The notes under the pieces: generated by a model
What the model was told of the DNA's origin: nothing
What the model saw: only the letters and a program-made list of their open reading frames with translations
The model's database searches: none
Program-made: the position numbers and the translations under genes
Origin: Candidatus Cloacimonadota bacterium
Lineage (GTDB): Bacteria > Cloacimonadota > Cloacimonadia > Cloacimonadales > TCS61
Assembly: GCA_014382915.1 (NCBI GenBank)
Contig: JACNIV010000082.1
Location: forward strand, 1-5,600
DNA: 5,600 nucleotides
Direction of reading: 5' to 3'
Shown here: piece by piece, positions 4,889 to 5,600 of the stretch
Position numbering within the stretch: the first letter of the stretch is position 1
Layout of the letters: the number at the start of each line of letters is the position of its first letter

Positions 4889-5600
4889 CTAAATAATTCC
4901 AACTGCTTTACCTATCTTCTCGAATTTTTCCAGGGCTTCGTCGAGCTGCTTCCTGGTATGTGTAGCCATAAAGCTGGTGCGGATAAGTGTATCATTGGGT
5001 GGAACAGCAGGCGGAACAATCGGGCTAATGAAAACTCCTTCATCATCGAGCTGTTTCCACATTTTAAAGGCGTTCATCATATCTCCCACATGAAGCGGTA
5101 TAACCGGTGTACAGGAAGTTCCTGTATCATATCCCATAGCTTTGAAATTTTTCATCATATAATGTGTATTTTCCCAGAGTTTATCTATGCGTTCAGGTTC
5201 TTCTTTCATGATCTTGAGAGCTTCCAATACAGTAGCTGCAGAGGCAGGTGGCAGTGATGCGCTGAATATCAGCGAGCGGGCATGATGTTTGAGGAAATGT
5301 ATAACTTCTTTGCTGCCGGCGATAAATCCACCCACAGAAGCAAGAGATTTACTGAAAGTTCCCATAATAAGTTCCACATCGTCCGTGCAGCCAAAATGCA
5401 TGGCAGTGCCAGCGCCAGTTTTGTGTAAAACTCCTATCGAATGAGCTTCATCCACCATTACGCTGACATTATACTTTTTCGCTAACTTACAGATATTTGG
5501 AATATCGGCAATATCGCCTTCCATACTGAAGATACCATCAACTACAATGAGTGCGCCTTTTCCTGCCACTTTGTTCTTCAGAACAGTGTCCAGATGTTTC
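4889..5600 (-). CDS. Alpha-oxoamine synthase family PLP enzyme (glycine C-acetyltransferase / serine palmitoyltransferase-like), 5' end outside window
   Basis: The C-terminal ~237 residues of a PLP-dependent fold-type I enzyme; the frame is open to the window edge, so roughly the first 160 residues are missing. An in-frame GTG at 5569 is internal, because good coding sequence (KHLDTVLKNK) precedes it. Visible landmarks are DGIFSMEGD, then VMVDEAHSIG with the Asp (codon at 5452-5450) that contacts the pyridine nitrogen and a conserved His. Next is MGTFSKSLASVGG with the Schiff-base Lys (codon at 5350-5348), and finally LIRTSFMATHT near the C-terminus. The family condenses an amino acid with an acyl-CoA, releasing CO2: glycine/acetyl-CoA (Kbl), alanine/pimeloyl-CoA (BioF), or serine/palmitoyl-CoA (Spt). 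The GTFSKSLAS and PPAVPP motifs look closer to Kbl/Spt-like members than to BioF, but the substrate cannot be fixed without the N-terminal half. Cytoplasmic. Confidence 0.88.
   Translation of the reverse strand, partial: KHLDTVLKNKVAGKGALIVVDGIFSMEGDIADIPNICKLAKKYNVSVMVDEAHSIGVLHKTGAGTAMHFGCTDDVELIMGTFSKSLASVGGFIAGSKEVIHFLKHHARSLIFSASLPPASAATVLEALKIMKEEPERIDKLWENTHYMMKNFKAMGYDTGTSCTPVIPLHVGDMMNAFKMWKQLDDEGVFISPIVPPAVPPNDTLIRTSFMATHTRKQLDEALEKFEKIGKAVGII

Noticed and set aside
4958..5257. A 99-codon rightward frame opposite the oxoamine synthase gene
   Set aside because: It is antisense to a clearly conserved PLP-enzyme frame and has no recognisable domain.
1..5600. CRISPR array, tRNA or rRNA genes
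   Set aside because: No regularly spaced direct repeats and no recognisable tRNA or rRNA sequence were seen on either strand.

Overview
The window looks like an AT-rich chromosomal segment of an uncultured, anaerobic-type bacterium. A stand-alone large subunit of B12-dependent methylmalonyl-CoA mutase beside an alpha-oxoamine synthase, at this base composition, would fit Candidatus Cloacimonadota or a neighbouring FCB-group lineage. That placement is inference from gene content only.

Left part (1-2100): this reads as a short integron-type gene-cassette array pointing right. The firmest evidence is a 130-bp imperfect palindrome at 1053-1182 built like an attC site. It has outer complementary 7-mers GTACAAC and GTTGTAC, matching the R''/R' consensus (RYYYAAC/GTTRRRY) at the invariant AAC/GTT. 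It also has an inner pair TTGCCGA/TCGGCAA and further arms interrupted by single bulged bases. A second GTTGTAC lies at 237-243 and a second GTACAAC at 2080-2086. The two genes between them are therefore framed as single-gene cassettes. One encodes a trypsin-like serine protease without a signal peptide and the other an HNH_5-type nuclease-like protein. Both have little 5' leader and no obvious own promoter. Upstream, codons 1-24 of a short frame at 109-237 resemble the start of a tyrosine recombinase. At the very left edge a strong ribosome binding site and ATG suggest a leftward gene leaving the window.

Junction (2080-2226): the last attC shows only its left half. A perfect 11-bp stem-loop separates the array from the convergent mutase gene.

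Right part (2227-5600, all leftward): this is ordinary chromosome. In transcription order it holds the 3' part of a PLP-dependent alpha-oxoamine synthase with its rho-independent terminator, then a small membrane-protein gene that appears split in two by a one-base frameshift, then the mutase large subunit. The mutase would serve propionate/succinate interconversion and needs a separately encoded B12-binding small subunit, which is not in this window.

The most interesting element is the cassette array. Both cargo proteins belong to classes (protease, nuclease) often found in defence islands, but no defence role is shown by the sequence itself.
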